Shown: one piece after another, positions 24,125 through 37,642 of the stretch
Layout: each line of letters begins with the position of its first letter
Position numbering within the stretch: the first letter of the stretch is position 1
Assembly: GCA_033439765.1 (NCBI GenBank)
Contig: JAULSN010000007.1
Location: forward strand, 1,488,001-1,552,000
Source: Lasiosphaeria ovina
Lineage: Eukaryota; Ascomycota; Sordariomycetes; Sordariales; Lasiosphaeriaceae
Direction: 5' to 3'
DNA: 64,000 nucleotides
Notes under the pieces: generated by a model
Seen by the model: the letters and a program-made list of their open reading frames with translations, nothing else
Told to the model about the DNA's origin: nothing
The model's database searches: none
Translations under genes and position numbers: made by a program

Positions 24125-26265
24125 CTAAGCCCTTCGGTCGAAGATCTTCCCTGGGTTCCTAGACGTTTTGTTAGCCAGCGCCCAGAGAGCGAGGAAACAG
24201 GCGGAGGAAGGGTAAAGTTGGCAACAAACATTATCCAATGCGGGTCGAGTGCAGCCTTGATAGCCCTCTATAAACAGGTCAGTATCTGATCCAACGCGGT
24301 CCATCATGCTTTGCGCAGGACGGTTGAGAGGGATTCGGGAGTCGACTAACCATCACCCCAAGAGTGTCGGGACCAACTTCCCAGAGCAAAGACTCCTTCT
24401 TGCCCCATCCGATCGAATGCTCGCCAGTGCAGGTACCTTCCATCTCCAGGGCCCTCTTGACCATGTTCTTCACACAGACTTCGACCTTGTCGCTTTCGGC
24501 CTTGTTGCGTCGATCATAGATGATACTCTCGTGAAAGTTCCCGTCACCAACGTGGCCCAAGATGCTAGCAAACAAGCCGAGATCGTCCATCTCTTTTTTG
24601 CTGATCTCGATGATATCCGCAAGCCTGCTGAACGGAACTGCTACGTCAGTGCTCCCTGGTAGATGTTAGTTTTGCCCCCTTTGTCCCGGCTCCGGATGAG
24701 TTTCCAAGTCTCTGGCCAGATAGACACTTACAGACTTCCTCGCCCTCTTTGCGCAGGGCGAGCATAGACCACAGCGACTCCTTTCGGGCCGACCACAGCA
24801 ATTTCTGCTCTCTGGCGTCCTTGGCAAACTCAAAGTTGCCGCCGTTGTTCCCTTTGGTGATCTTTTGCACCTGGTTGATGTTTTCTTTCACACCAGCCTT
24901 GGTCCCCGAGAACTTGAAAAATAGGGTCGGGAGTTCTTTCCAAACCCGCGGAGAAGTCGCGCCACCCATGTTGACAACTTTCATCTGCACCTCGTCCATG
25001 ATTTCCATTGCTGCCACCGGGATGCCAGTTTGCATGACTTCAGCAGCCGCGGACGCCGCATCGCGAATCGAGGGGAAAGTGACGACGGCGACCGAGAATT
25101 CCTCAGGGACAACGGCAAGCTTGAGTGTTGCTTCTGTCACCAATCCCAAGGTCCCTTCGGAGCCGACAAACAATCCATTGAGGTTGTATCCCGCCGACGA
25201 TTTACGGGGACGCCGTCTGGTCTTAATCACGGTTCCGTCGGCCAGAACCACTGTCAGGTTGATGACCCAGTCCTTCATCGTGCCGTATTTGACAGCATTG
25301 GTGCCAGAGCAATTGGTACCAATCATGCCGCCGATTTTGGCACTCGGGCCTGGAAAAGTCAGTTAATATGTCTGTCGTCGGAGCCTTACGCGAATGTGCG
25401 ATCCTTCCGCCATCAAAAGTCACGTACCAGGGTCTATGGGGAAGAAGAGCCCACTTCCCTGCTTGGATAACTGTTCGTTCAAGTCCTGCCATCCAATGCT
25501 GGGCTGCACGACAACGTCCATGTCGTCTTTGTTGAACTTGATGATCTTATCCATGTAGGCAAAATCGACGCTGATGCCTCCATAAGGCGCAGAGAAATTT
25601 CCCTCCAGGCTCGAGCCCCCGGAATAGGGGATGATTGGTATGCGATGCTTATAGCAAATGCGGGCAATGGTTGACACCTGCTCCGTTGAGCGCGGGTATG
25701 CCACCGCAACTGGCAGCCCTTCGGGGTTGCTCGACGACCATTCCGAATAGCCATGCGCGTGCAAGTCATCCGGGTCCGTTGAAATAATGTCCTCGCTTCC
25801 GAACTCATCGCGGATCTCAGCCAGCGCCTAAAGCACGCCGCCAAACAAGGGACATAGTTAGCAGCTGCTGAGTGCACAAACAAGAGGCAGGTCAAGTTCT
25901 ACTAAATGAGTTACTAAAAGGGTGGCTGCTCTACATACCAGTTCCATCTCTCGCAAGTTTGCGTATCGGGGCTCGGGAAATACGCTATCTAGCAGCACGG
26001 TGCCAGGAAACCCTCGGTGACGAAGCTCGGATACGCCCCATCCAAACATGCCGGCAGCGGTGGCAACACCTAAAACGCCCGAGAACGACCATGCCGAAGC
26101 AATCCGGGGGCTAGGCCCCTTTCCGGCAACGGTGCGCCGAACTGCCGAGGTGGTGAAGCTTTGGCGGCCGGCAGCGCATGACCCGGTGCGGGTGGCGCCG
26201 GCGGCAAGAGATCTGCTGAGGGGCTTGGCCGCGCTCGCAGCCCTCGCAAAGTGGTTTGCAGACAT
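24125..26265 (-). CDS. Mitochondrial D-lactate dehydrogenase (cytochrome), FAD-linked
   Basis: Oxidises D-lactate to pyruvate and passes electrons to cytochrome c at the inner mitochondrial membrane. Six exons on the minus strand: 26265-25939, 25827-25428, 25349-24732, 24655-24351, 24267-24230, 24158-24125; all junctions keep phase and give 573 residues (yeast Dld1 is 587). Residues 1-45 form an Arg/Ala/Ser-rich mitochondrial presequence, and a hydrophobic stretch follows at about 57-75. The FAD-binding PCMH fold is seen in YPRSTEQV and PYSGGSSLEG (about 176-185), then GGMIGTNCSGTNAVKYGT and GSEGTLGLVTEATL. The C-terminal FAD-oxidase domain has HVGDGNFH (483-490), GEHSIGWGKK and the terminal DPHWIMNPGKIF. 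The start at 26265 is the only in-frame ATG before the presequence. Glycolate oxidase-like enzymes are the main alternative. Confidence 0.94.
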
Positions 26266-29200
26266 GCCGGGACTTGCTCTCTGCAGCACCTGGGTACTCC
26301 TCCGTGAATCGGCGGGTGAAATTGCGACACTAGGCGCGGATTGGATTGGCTCTCGTCTCCTTTGCTTGTGATGACCCGGAAATGCTGTTTGCAACCAAAA
26401 GACTCTTTTTCCTGTTTCTCACTTTACTGAAATAACGGAGGTTTCTATCCACTAGCTTCTCCAAGTCTCCTGATCTAACAAGAGGTGGATGTTCCAACGC
26501 AGGCTCGGGGAATAACTGATACCCTAGAGCTATTTTCTCGATCAGCCTCTAACTAGTCTAGCGGAATCACTTGCTTGGATCCGATGATACCCACTCTCCA
26601 CTTAGTCGAACTTGACCAACGCACCCGGAGATGGTGTCACCGACGTGGCAAGGGCGCGCACACAATCGATAAGATCTGATGGTTCCAACCCGTGACGGCG
26701 TTGACGAAGAGGGGGTAGGGGGTCTTGGGAGAGAGAAGAGATGGCAGGAGTGTACCGTTCAAGTTAAGACGACAATGTGTGACTGAAGGGTGCGTATGAC
26801 GAGACCATAGTGGGCGATACGAAGTCCGCGGCCACTATATTCTGGTGAGACGATAATGCGAGTGGGCGATGCCCGGAAGCCGTGTTGTTGGGTAGGGTAT
26901 CGCCTCTTATTAATGAATGAATGCCGCTTCCACATCCGGTGCCAGATGCAGCATAGGTGGAGCAGTACCTGGGTCCAATCAAGCCCGGGCTAAACTAGGC
27001 TATGTCCAGCAGCGAAGGGGCTTGATGTGGTGAGGGTCAGGTCTCAAGGGGGGCGGTTGTGATTGTGACAGGTGGATCGAATCATGGGATAGCAGCAACA
27101 AGTAGGAACGGTGCGAGAGGTGCTGCTGGGCGCCGAGTGCTGCTGAGTGGCAAGATAACCGGGCAGCAGCGTGGGCGGGCACACACACGTAGAGTAGCGC
27201 ATGGCGAGGCCATCGAGAAGAGAAGGCAAAGAAGTCAAGGCAATGTGTGTATAAGTATGTATAGGCAGTCATGGCAAGGTAGTCTCTGTTGGACGGCAGG
27301 CCAAGGGAAAGAAAGGTAGGTAGGTACGGTACTCTCTGTCCCACAGGCCAAGAGAGGACGGACAACGACGGGAGGTCAGCCTGCCATGACGCCCCCAAGC
27401 CCGTTGGACATAGAAGCCAACCCTCCACTCCATGCCCGTTGACGACGGGAGAGGGAGAAAAAGGACGGCCGAGACCACATCAGGGACAGGGGTTAGCACG
27501 GCTGCTGGGAAGAAAGGTATGTACAGACGCACATATAATCTGCTGCAACCGTTCACACGGTGCAGCGTAGCAACCAAGAGAGAACCGGCCCAGGGAAATG
27601 GGATGGCGGCTCGAGGGCGGGAGGGCAACGGAGGGTGTGGGAAGCGCAACGAACGAGACGAAAGAATAGAAGGGTCCGTCAGGCAGGGATAGACCCCGTG
27701 GATGGTCACCCGCGACTTCTGGGCTGTCCTGCCCTGTATGCGCAGACATATTCCGCATGTACCTCTCTGTACGAATATGTACAGATGTATGTACTGTACA
27801 TACAGGACGCGGGCACCTGTCTGAGAGCAGCGTTGCACGCCGATGTCAATGCCAACGCCAACGTCCAGTGCCCGCTACCTTACTGCATAGTAGGTATCGG
27901 GCTACTGAGGGTCGCGGGGTTGTCTCGAAGACTGTCCACACGGTAGTGGGGTGCGGGTTGTCGCCGGCTTGGCTGCGAGAATACCTCAGAGGCGTACGTA
28001 TGCGGAACGGAAGGGAGAATGAAAGCGGAAGAGGGGACCTAGGTTAGGTTGGTTGGGGCGGATCGAAGCTTGATGGACAGAAAATTTCTCGTGCTTCTGT
28101 CATCAGCAGGTACCATGCACGTTGCAGATCCAGCCAGCGTCCGAAAAGTTGTCTGTGCAAAAAGTACGTACGGGTCCGTCAACTGAATGGCGCCTTCCCT
28201 CGAAACAGAGGGATGCTGTTGCTGCACAAGATCGCTTCCAGCCCCGTTTTGGTGCCTCGTCCGTCAAGGTACATACGGTACCGCCGATCCGCATGTCGTT
28301 CAATGGCCACCTGGGCTCAGAAAAAAATCCCGTTCCCATCACCTATTGCACAGGCTACAGTGCTGTACCTAACCTAGGTAAGTAAATACAGGGAGAGCTG
28401 AGCAGTCGGGCCGGCTGGGAATGTCCGGAGTTTTCTTCTTTCTTTCTAGAAAAGCCAGAGAAGGCGCAATCCGGGTACATACAACACGTGTACTTCGTAG
28501 ATGGCCAAAAATGTTACTAAGGTCAGATACGGATACTTGCAACAGCAACTCTCCCCGCCCCGCGTCTCGCTGCAGTCTCGTCAAACACGGGGAGGGAGCT
28601 AGGTAATTAGATCAAAGGTTGAGGCGACTATTGTCGGAGCCACTTACCGATGCAAATGTCAAGTACGCTCCGGGCTCCTGTTTGTGTCACCTCTGGATAC
28701 CCGGTTAGGCGTCAAGAAGTGCGGTTATCGTGCGGTGTATGGATTTATCCTTATTATTTCGATCTCTGTTTCTCAGGGCACGAGGTTCGCTGTGGGCTGC
28801 AGAAACGAACGGCGCCGCTGTCCCTATAGAACTTCCTAATTATAACCAATACATATCATATACTGTCCATTTTATACATCGTTGCGTTCCAGATCGATTA
28901 GGCAAGATGAAGATGGCGTGCGGAGACCAGGTTCATGGTTGTTCAAGGGATAACGTTGCCCGTAACTGGTGGGGTAAGCCATTGTGTGTATGGATTCCTA
29001 CTTCGCACAGACATCACAAGCGTACGAGTTATTATTCTCCAGAGTTGGCTTGGTCCTCATTCAGTCCCAGAGCAATTATACCTACCTTAGGTAGCTGCTG
29101 GCGCACCGATCTCTTGGTGGAAAACTAAGCACATGCCCTTTTTCCTGGAATTTGAACAATCCAAGCTGCTGTGCTACTCTACCCCTGTCGATAGCTGCTC

Positions 29201-32200
29201 TCCAGCCAGTTTTCTTTTCCGGCTCGGCCGCTTTACGCGATCGACGACGGCGAGGAGGTACGGAGTTTCTAAGGTAAGGTATGTACATTGGATAACTATA
29301 CTGCGTAGACAGTTCTAGAGACGACTGCGGTCCGGTTAGTGCTAAATCGGGCGGTTCGAAGAATAAAACAAGCAACCCCGCCAAAAAAAAAGGGAGAGAA
29401 TGTTAGTCCAAACAGCAGTGCTCAGCCCATTAACGACTCCACTTGGACTTGGAGTTGTCGATCGTTGCAACGGCTCGCGGTAGATTCTTCAATTTGAGAT
29501 ACAACTACACCTGGGGTGGGCTGGGGAGAGTGTTAGAGGTGTTAGAGGCGGCCGGGGCCGGGAGGCTCCATTGTCATGCTGGTGTCGCGAGATGCGGAAT
29601 AGTTGGGATGCAAATTAATTTTCTGGAGGGTCATGGGAACAGAATCAGTGTTGAATCGGAACCCCAGGATCAAGACTGAGCTGCAGTAGGCGAGCGCGAT
29701 GTCATCCTTGAGTAACACGGTCATGGATACCTTCCATTCCTCCCCAGACCGCTTCGGAGCGTGGGGAACGCTGTGTGTGGCAGGGGCCCCACGTCGTACA
29801 TGTCCTCCTGTGCGGTACCTTGGAGTTGGGGCCTACTTGCTTTATGTATGTTCGCCCAAGGCGGCGGCGAGATCAACATCTCTGACGGGTAGTCGCCTGC
29901 TCTGGCGGGCGGGTCGATGCTCTCAGGCAGCGGATTGATGCTGTGCAACACACGAGAGAATTGGCGACAGGGGAAGAAGCAAAGGGGGGTTTTCTTGCCC
30001 TACCCCGGGTCCAATGGACCGGTGTCTTGACCAGCGCCAAGCAAGAACCCTGGCGGATTTGTCCCCCAATATTGATACTCCGACTTCCTAGGCTGTGAGA
30101 GTTGGTTTCCAAAAAGACTCAAGGCAAATATGATCAGGAGATTCAATCTGGGGATCTCTCGACTCTGTGATTTTGATTTTGGTTAGAAACTGAAAGTTCC
30201 CGTTAGTTACCGCGTGGGGCCACTTCAAGCACGTCTGGCTCACGTTTCGCTCGGCGCGGCAGCGAGGAAAGAGCGGTTATCCTCAAAGAGGAAGCCGCGT
30301 CCTACTCCCCAGTACTTCGTACACTGCACTCGTTCGATGGAGTCTTTCGTGGCCTGGCCTTCGTGCCTTCCTTGAACGACGGACACCGCTAGATTGGTGA
30401 GACACAAACAAGGCTCAGGCTGAACATCTGACCTCCTCGCTCTCCTGCAGTCCACCTCGCTACAGTACCACTACCGCACCCTCCCATTCCCAGTGCTACT
30501 ACTGGATAGTATGTACAGTACACCTCAGGAACGCTTATCCCGCTCTACTGTATTCATCAATTAAGATGCGATTGATGCCCGGAGATTTCTTTCGGTAACA
30601 CGGTACCTAGTAGCAACCCAGCCGTGTATGAGCCCACTGCTGACTCAGCGCAGCCCGTCCATCAAAGAAGAAACATCATTGACTGAGAGCCCGGTTTGGG
30701 AGACACGTGCCAGTCAGCTTGCACAACCACCCCGCGGCCCCGTCTGCATCTCAGCCCGAAGAGCAAGTCAACTGCCAAGGAGATTGTTTGGGTGAAGCTC
30801 GTCTCGGCAGTGGATGACCATCACAAACGACGGACGACCGGCTTACCCCACGCCCAAGGACGAAGCTCGCAACGAGACGGAGAGCTTCACCGTCTTGACA
30901 GAAGAGCTGCTGTGAGCTGGTCTCCTGCAGATCAATACGCAGCGTTGGTTGGTTTTTACAAAAGAATCTTGCTCAGTCAATGCCTCGCCAAGCAGATTGG
31001 GGGTAAAATCGCTATCAAAGCTTGCCCTCGGGTGAAATGTCGGCCACGCTCACCTCGTCACCCCCACCTCTTCTTCCACTTCTCCCTCCCCCTCCCCCCA
31101 CAGCAAACATGAAAGACGTCAACAGCCTCCTCACTTGATAGCGAATAGCCTGCAGCACGTCCCTGGCAATAAACCCCGAACTGTCGGTGACAACTTTGGG
31201 TGACGCTTTGTGGCGGGAAAAGCCTCAAGATCGCACCCCCAAAATGGGTTAATATCACTGGCTTGGCGGCCTTTTGCTTCCCACTTGGTGCCACGGAACA
31301 TGATCGCGCCGGCAAACGCCGCGCCACGCATGCCAAGTCGCCTTCTTCGGGCGGGCAATAAAAGAAGAAAAAAAGAAGAAGCAAAGAAGCCGGGCAGACG
31401 GGTACAAGCGTGCCCGCTTGCTTGTCCGCCGCCCAGGCTGGTCAAGTCCTTCAAAGCACCCCACCACCTTCGCCTTCCCCCCAGATTCCGCTCAGCTGCC
31501 CCTGTCTCAAAATTCCTCGCTGGCAGCATGCAGGTGTGCAAATTCATGTGCCCCCTGGATGGTTGGAAAGATGTGACCGCCTCTCCGGGCTGCGGGCTCC
31601 TCGAAACCGGGCAAAATCAAGATTTCGAGAGTGGGAAGGCCAGTTTCTCGGCGACAACAAGAGCCAGGTGTCTGTGTCTCCGTCCGTGTGGCCAGAGAGT
31701 TGCTTCGGTGAGTCCGGCCCATTACTAAACACGCGTATGCACTGTACTGTAAGATTTGACGCTCCAGGGTGCAGAGGGGCAATTCTTCCAGCCCTTTCCA
31801 TGCTCTCGCTTGGTTTGGGGATATCCCATAACATGTTGTTTCCGAGGTACCGGGAAGCAGTTAGCGGGGCATCCAAGCATTTGCCCGCACGTCAGCTTGG
31901 GGTCACGAGACGGCGCAAGATGGAACGTCAGTGGTTCAAATCAACGGGAAGGTCATCCGTCCCCTTGGCACCCGCAGAGCCCAGCGGGCAGGACACAGTG
32001 TGGGTGGCGGGGAAAAAAGGAAACGTTGGTCCTGTGGGTTATCCATATCCAATAATATGTCTATCGCCGTCCCTATAACGTGCTTCGTTGCGTGTTAGAC
32101 TCGCATCTGGGACCACATCGTGCCAGCTACTATGCAGCTATAGGCCCGTTTCTGATTTCCATATTTGCTGTGAAGAGGCAAAGGGCACACACGCACAACC

Positions 32201-33777
32201 ATCACAATAATACATGTAACTGGGTTTCCCGATCACCAGACCGATCAACGCTGTATGTACATATTGGTATTATACACACGCCTGGATGGGATGTCCAGGG
32301 GAAAATCTTGCCCAGGTTAGCACGCTGTACCACAGAACGTCTTGTTGGTATCGAATCAACCGCATTGCTGTTACTAATGAGTTTAACAGAATGACGATCC
32401 TGTGCGCAGTTTGAAGGCAAACAACTTTAGACTACCTTATCTCCGAAACTGAGGAGCCTGTCGGGTTGAAGAACCAATACACTCTTGTAGCTAGTGGTAA
32501 GTCTAACACCAGTACTTCACAGCAACTTAGATGTGCCTTTGGAAAGGCTATATTGGCAGGAACCCCAGGCTGGTGTTACAAGGGACACCACTTGAGGGAC
32601 AGAACATTTTGAAAGTGTGCAGTCTTGTACATGAACTTGAAGAAAGGGATAACCAAAAGGGAGGGCTTTCTGGGTCACCATTTCAGACCTGGGCAGTTGA
32701 GACAGGAGTTTGGAACTTACATCGGGTTTGTTCAAGACTCTTCATTCATGGACGGATCTACACAAACCTGATATTTGCTTCCCTGTTTCTCTCTTTCTGC
32801 TGTTGCTACCGAGAGAGAAACTCTATAACCGTCTTCTTCTCCTTGTCCGCGTGTCTACCTTACGACCTTGCAATAAATAAACAATACCAATAGATTTCAC
32901 TTTCAGTTTCAAGAGATAAATTTCTAGACTATGCTGTCAAGCCAGCAAGCTTAACCTGGCCTACTAACCTCCCCCCCCCCCCCTTTTCAGATTCTCCCTT
33001 TCTTCCCTCATCATGCTTCGATTCGTTCAACGGACACAAACAGACATACAGACGGCGGCAGCACAATACAACCCGAAAACCCGAACAGTAAACACCCAAA
33101 GACAGGCAGTACGTAGTTGTTCGACTGTCAGTCAGACAAGCAAGCAAGCAAGCTCATCTGTAGGTTTCCCGCCAACGCGGGTACCCGCACCCACAGCAAA
33201 TTTTGGCACAGACAGGAAGAACGTTTTGTGTACATGCGTGGTATGTGCATGTGTGTGGTCCTATGGTTTTCAGCAATGCCGCTGGATGGCCTGGCCGTGG
33301 TCTGCCCATTCAGATACAAAGTGACTTAAGGTAGGCAGTAGTAGCCTTGCCAGCCTGTGTAGCAAGTAGATCGATTTCAGGGGAGGTAGACATAACATGT
33401 GACTTATATATACATACAGATACAGGACGTTACTTTGGTCTTCTACTAAACTGTCTCCCATGTCGCTATACATACACACATGGGTAAGGCAACAACTACC
33501 TGCCTATAGCAAGACGGAGCAGACAGACACACAGACAGACATATGGACAGCTCGAAGGTTGGTAGCTAGATAGGTAGGCAGGCAAGGCGGTAGGCGAGGT
33601 AGGCACCGGCGGCAGCGGCCTCCGCCAGCAGACGGTTATTGAGGAGAACGCGGCCCGCGCCCCGCCGTGCTGTCGTTCGGCATGATCGTCGCCTCGTACA
33701 TGATCCCCTGGGCGTGTCTGGCTTCCGCCTTTACGACCGTACCTGTCGCCGATGACTTCTCGTGGGTTTTTCTTCTT

Positions 33778-33986
<209 letters not shown>

Positions 33987-34016
33987 TTTATCCATAGGTA
34001 TCAAATAACGCACTCG

Positions 34017-34036
34017 TTCCAGTTCCAGTTCCAGTT
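34017..34036. repeat. Short GTTCCA tandem repeat
   Basis: About three and a half copies of a 6-base unit (CCAGTT) lie 30 bases after the C tract. Confidence 0.75.
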
Positions 34037-35256
34037 CACTACCCCATCCCATTTGATTTCCCGCCTCGCCCCCTTTTCCCTTGCGGCTCTCAGTTACCTG
34101 ATAGACAGGTGTGTGTTCGTGGAAATGGAACTCTCTCGTTTGGACTATTATTGCAGCAGCAGCCTGCTCCTACGACAACAAAGAACATATGAATGCGCAC
34201 TGTAAGGTATCTTCCATGCATATTTGCGAGGGCCATATCTCCCACGGGGGCTCACCGGCAAGGTACTATTCTCCTGCTTTTGTTCTTCCTATTCCGTTGC
34301 TCTGATTTTTTTTCCTTTTTTTGCTTTTTCCCTTGTTGCTTTTCCGCGGGGCACAGGAAAGAGAAGAAAAGAAATTGAAATGAAAGAAGCAAATAAAAGA
34401 AGCAAAAAAAACTCTCCACCGTCAAGTCTATTGTCGTCTTATTATTTTCTGAATTTTCTTATGTCTCCATTATTCGCATACACACCCTGAACACAACCCA
34501 TCTCTCTCACTGCCACGCTGTGAGTCTCAAGACGGTCATGTGCAGGTAGCATGCAGCCTAGTGCGTGCCTCGACGAACTGGTTGCGTGGGGTTTTGTGGT
34601 AGTAGGCTAGGCTGGGCTGGGCTGGGCAAACGCCGCAAGCGCGACGGCGGCGGCGGGAAAGCCAGAAGAAATTGGGCCTCTTGAGATCTAACATGCCACC
34701 CCCTGACCTCCTCCCGCTGGACGTGTAGTGGGGACTGAGAAAAAGAACGGGGGTTCATCAAGAGTGCAGTAGATGCGCCTGCAGGACGACCGATTGGGGC
34801 CCCAAAGAGAGGGAAAATGGCGACCGAGGCACGGGGGGTTGGAATTAGTCAGTCATCACCATCCTTGTTTGCTACGAGGGCAGCCATCTCACAGCAAGCC
34901 ATGGTGGTTATCACAAGCGGTCGGTGAAGATGCATGGTTAGCCGTGTAACACGTTCACCGCCTGAACATCATTGCAAGTCCATACGGACATGCGGAATCG
35001 GCGCACGCTGCACGGTTTCAATATGTGGCTGCAGCGGAAAGAACAGGGAGTCAAAATTTGTGAAGAAAAAAGTCATGTTGTCCCACGGTCCGATAGCGCA
35101 ATCTACCCAGTATCAGAGCCGATCAGGTCTCCGTATACCACGTAGCAGGACGCCCTGGACAGCCGAGCTCAAACTAAAGTGACATCCGGTACTCCGCCCA
35201 GCATGCTTTTAAGATCAGCAAACCAATGCCCCTGCCCTTTTCCCAATTACCCCCAT

Positions 35257-36368
35257 TTAGTGAGCAGCCAGCGTCGTGGCGCGCTTGCGGTCACGCTCCT
35301 CAGAGATGGTGAGCTTGACGCCCTTGCCCTTGGGCAGCGAGACCCACGGCTTCTCGTGTCCAATGACGAAAACGTTGGCCTCACGGGTGGCGAACGTGTT
35401 GTCAATGGCATCCTTCAGATGCACAATATTGAATCCTCCATCGTGGCGCTCGCGGTTGGTGATGACACCGACACGGCCCATATTGCGACCACCGGTGACC
35501 ATGGCAATGGCGCCAGTGTCGAACTTGATGAAGTCGGTAACCTTGCCAGTCTCGAGGTCGATCTTGACGGTGTCGTTGACCTTGATCGACGGGTCGGGGT
35601 AGCGGATGCTAAATGTAACGGGCTTGTCAGCAAAACTGACGGGGGAAATAAAGACGCACCAGCCGTCGAGATCTCGCTCTTCTGTTGATCGCGGCCCCCT
35701 CACAAGGAAACACACGATCCTCCAAAGCTTGGTCCAACGGCTGACAGATGTCGACAGAACTTACGTCCTTGCATCATGCGTAACCAAGAATGGGATTCCA
35801 CCACGGCCGAGCTGCACGCGCTTGACCTTGCCGAGCTTGTACTTGGCCTCCTCGTCCTGGATGCGGTGGACCGTGAAGCGGCCCTTGGTGTCGTAGACCA
35901 GGCGGAAGTGCTCGCCCGTCTTCTCGATTGTGATGACATCCATGAAGCCGGCGGGGTAGGTCAGGTCGGTGCGGACTTTGCCGTCGACCTTGACCAGGCG
36001 CTGCATCAGGATGGCCCGGGTCTCGCGGTAGTTGAGCGCATACTTGAGGCGGTTGCGGATGAACACAATCAAGGGCATGCAGTCGCGAGTCTTGTGGGGA
36101 CCAGCCGACGCCTTAGGGGCATACACGCCCGAGAGCTTGTCGAGCAGCCAGTGCGACGGGGCGCTGAGGCGCTTTTGGTGCTTCTTCCTGTAATGGCGGG
36201 TCAGTATCGCGGCCTTCACATCTCGAATTGGTGGCCGGACAGCAGCTCGATCGGTCCCGGAGGACGAATCTCGTTGAGATGCTCGCGGCAATTAAATGCG
36301 CGCCATCGAACCACAGTCGACACGGATTGGAATGCTAGGTCTCGGCTGACTTACGGTCCTTTACCCAT
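35257..36368 (-). CDS. rps4: 40S ribosomal protein eS4 (RPS4)
   Basis: Small-subunit ribosomal protein. Three exons on the minus strand: 36368-36355 (14 bases), 36187-35765, 35608-35257, giving 262 residues, the normal eS4 length. The tiny first exon encodes MGKGP and then splices (GTAAGT...CAG) into KKHQKRL. This very early intron is typical of ribosomal protein genes. Family landmarks are [25 protein letters not shown], the S4 RNA-binding region, the central segment [13 protein letters not shown] and the KOW-like C-terminal part with [20 protein letters not shown]. The protein ends ATTLAAH. Introns 1 and 2 are 167 and 156 bases. The promoter carries telomere-like TTAGGG motifs (separate entry). 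The Tay1/Teb1-like gene lies upstream on the same strand. Confidence 0.97.
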
Positions 36369-36476
36369 TTTGGCTCGATGTTGATGTTGACTGGCTGGTA
36401 GATGGAAAAACGAGGGAGGATTTCCTGAAGTCGAGAAACGCACCTGAAAACAGCAAAAAATATTCTGTGCCTCCAA

Positions 36477-36484
36477 AACCCTAG
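36477..36484 (-). promoter_or_regulatory. Telomere-like half motif (AACCCTAG) in the RPS4 promoter
   Basis: AACCCTAG on the plus strand, about 110 bases upstream of the RPS4 ATG. AACCCTA-type boxes in ribosomal protein promoters are known targets of telobox Myb factors (Tbf1/Teb1 class) in several ascomycetes. Function here is inferred. Confidence 0.4.
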
Positions 36485-36588
36485 TGCGTTTGGTGGGCGG
36501 GCGGGAAAATGGGGCAGAAATGCTCCTGGTCTGTGCTTGGAGGTGGGGCACCAAAGTTGCAGAGTCCAAGTCCTGGCGCAGAATCAAA

Positions 36589-36600
36589 GGGTTAGGGTTA
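36589..36600 (-). promoter_or_regulatory. Double TTAGGG motif in the RPS4 promoter
   Basis: GGGTTAGGGTTA reads on the plus strand: two full TTAGGG repeats in circular permutation, about 220 bases upstream of the RPS4 start codon. This matches the vertebrate/filamentous-fungal telomere repeat and the Teb1/Tay1/Tbf1 recognition sequence. The neighbouring gene encodes a protein of that class. Confidence 0.55.
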
Positions 36601-37642
36601 TCAGCGAATCTTTAATGATGAGATCCATCGACACGAAGTAAATAAGTGCCTTACGGAATATCCAGTGGCAGGATCCAGCCCGAGCACTCAACCCTCGACG
36701 ACGACGCAGTTTCATATTCTTCCGCTGAGTAAGACAGTCTTGCATTACTATATTCCGCTGCCGTGAGGCTCCCCTCGCACACACCGACCGGGCAAAATCT
36801 CCCTAAATCGTTCGTTTTAAAGTAGTAAGGACAGGCAGAGAGACAGAGGGAGAAACAGAGAGAGACATGAGTGCGAGAAAACAAGCTGGAGACCGACCAG
36901 CTAAGAAACTATTCGATAGACTAACACGACCGAATAGGTTGATGAAAAAGGAGACAATAAAGGAATAAAATGGAAACTAAAAGAAAAGAAGAAAAGATAA
37001 GAAAAGGGGATAAGAAACCGAGACAATGAAGCGACAGAAAGCCAGCCCTTTGAGAAATGTTTCTCGTTCCGAGTAGAGATTGCTCCCTTTCTAACCTTTA
37101 GATCCCACTCCTTCCCCCAATTACCCACCGTCGTGTTCGCGCAGTGCTTTTTTTCCCTCCATTTAAAACACATGTGCTTTCCCAGACGACGCCCAGTGTA
37201 CAATTTTTGCCCTGATTCTTTCATCCCATCTTCCCCCCCCCCCCCCCTCCCTCGCCCGGAGGATCTTCGAGTACGTAATGACAGGAAATTCCCAACCTTT
37301 AAGTGATCTCCCAATAAAAGCAAAAAGCACCAGTGGTGACTCCTGGAAGAAGCGTTCGAGCCAGCGCAGGTAGAGAAATTCAACCGTCCATCTTCATCTT
37401 TGCTGCAAAGCATGAACATGGCCGAACAACTGGCCCCCTTATGGGGCAGCTCGCAAAGCGTCCTCCAGGGAAAAAAGGAGAAGAGGAGAAGAATAAGGAC
37501 GAAAGAAAGAAGAAAGCCTCGACAGAGAAAGAAGAAAAAGAAAACGCGGCACGCGTAAGCAGTTGATACGCTTAGGTAGGTACCTAGAGACCCAACTCAG
37601 GAGCCAGCTCGTGTGGCGTTGGCGTATTACTCGGCACCATGC

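Larger units (their letters stand above)
36369..37642. other. RPS4 promoter region / Tay1-like gene 3' region
   Basis: This is about 1.27 kb between two minus-strand genes and contains the RPS4 promoter. Telomere-like motifs sit about 110 and 220 bases upstream of the RPS4 start. A 15-base C run lies near 37227-37242, and purine-rich strings near 36.9-37.0 kb and 37.47-37.55 kb. No gene is seen. Confidence 0.6.

Noticed and set aside
31925..31950. tRNA B-box-like string GGTTCAAATC
   Set aside because: The flanking bases do not form a T stem, and no A box or acceptor stem is found at proper spacing.
35179..35688. 169-codon plus-strand frame over RPS4
   Set aside because: Antisense of the conserved RPS4 exon 3.
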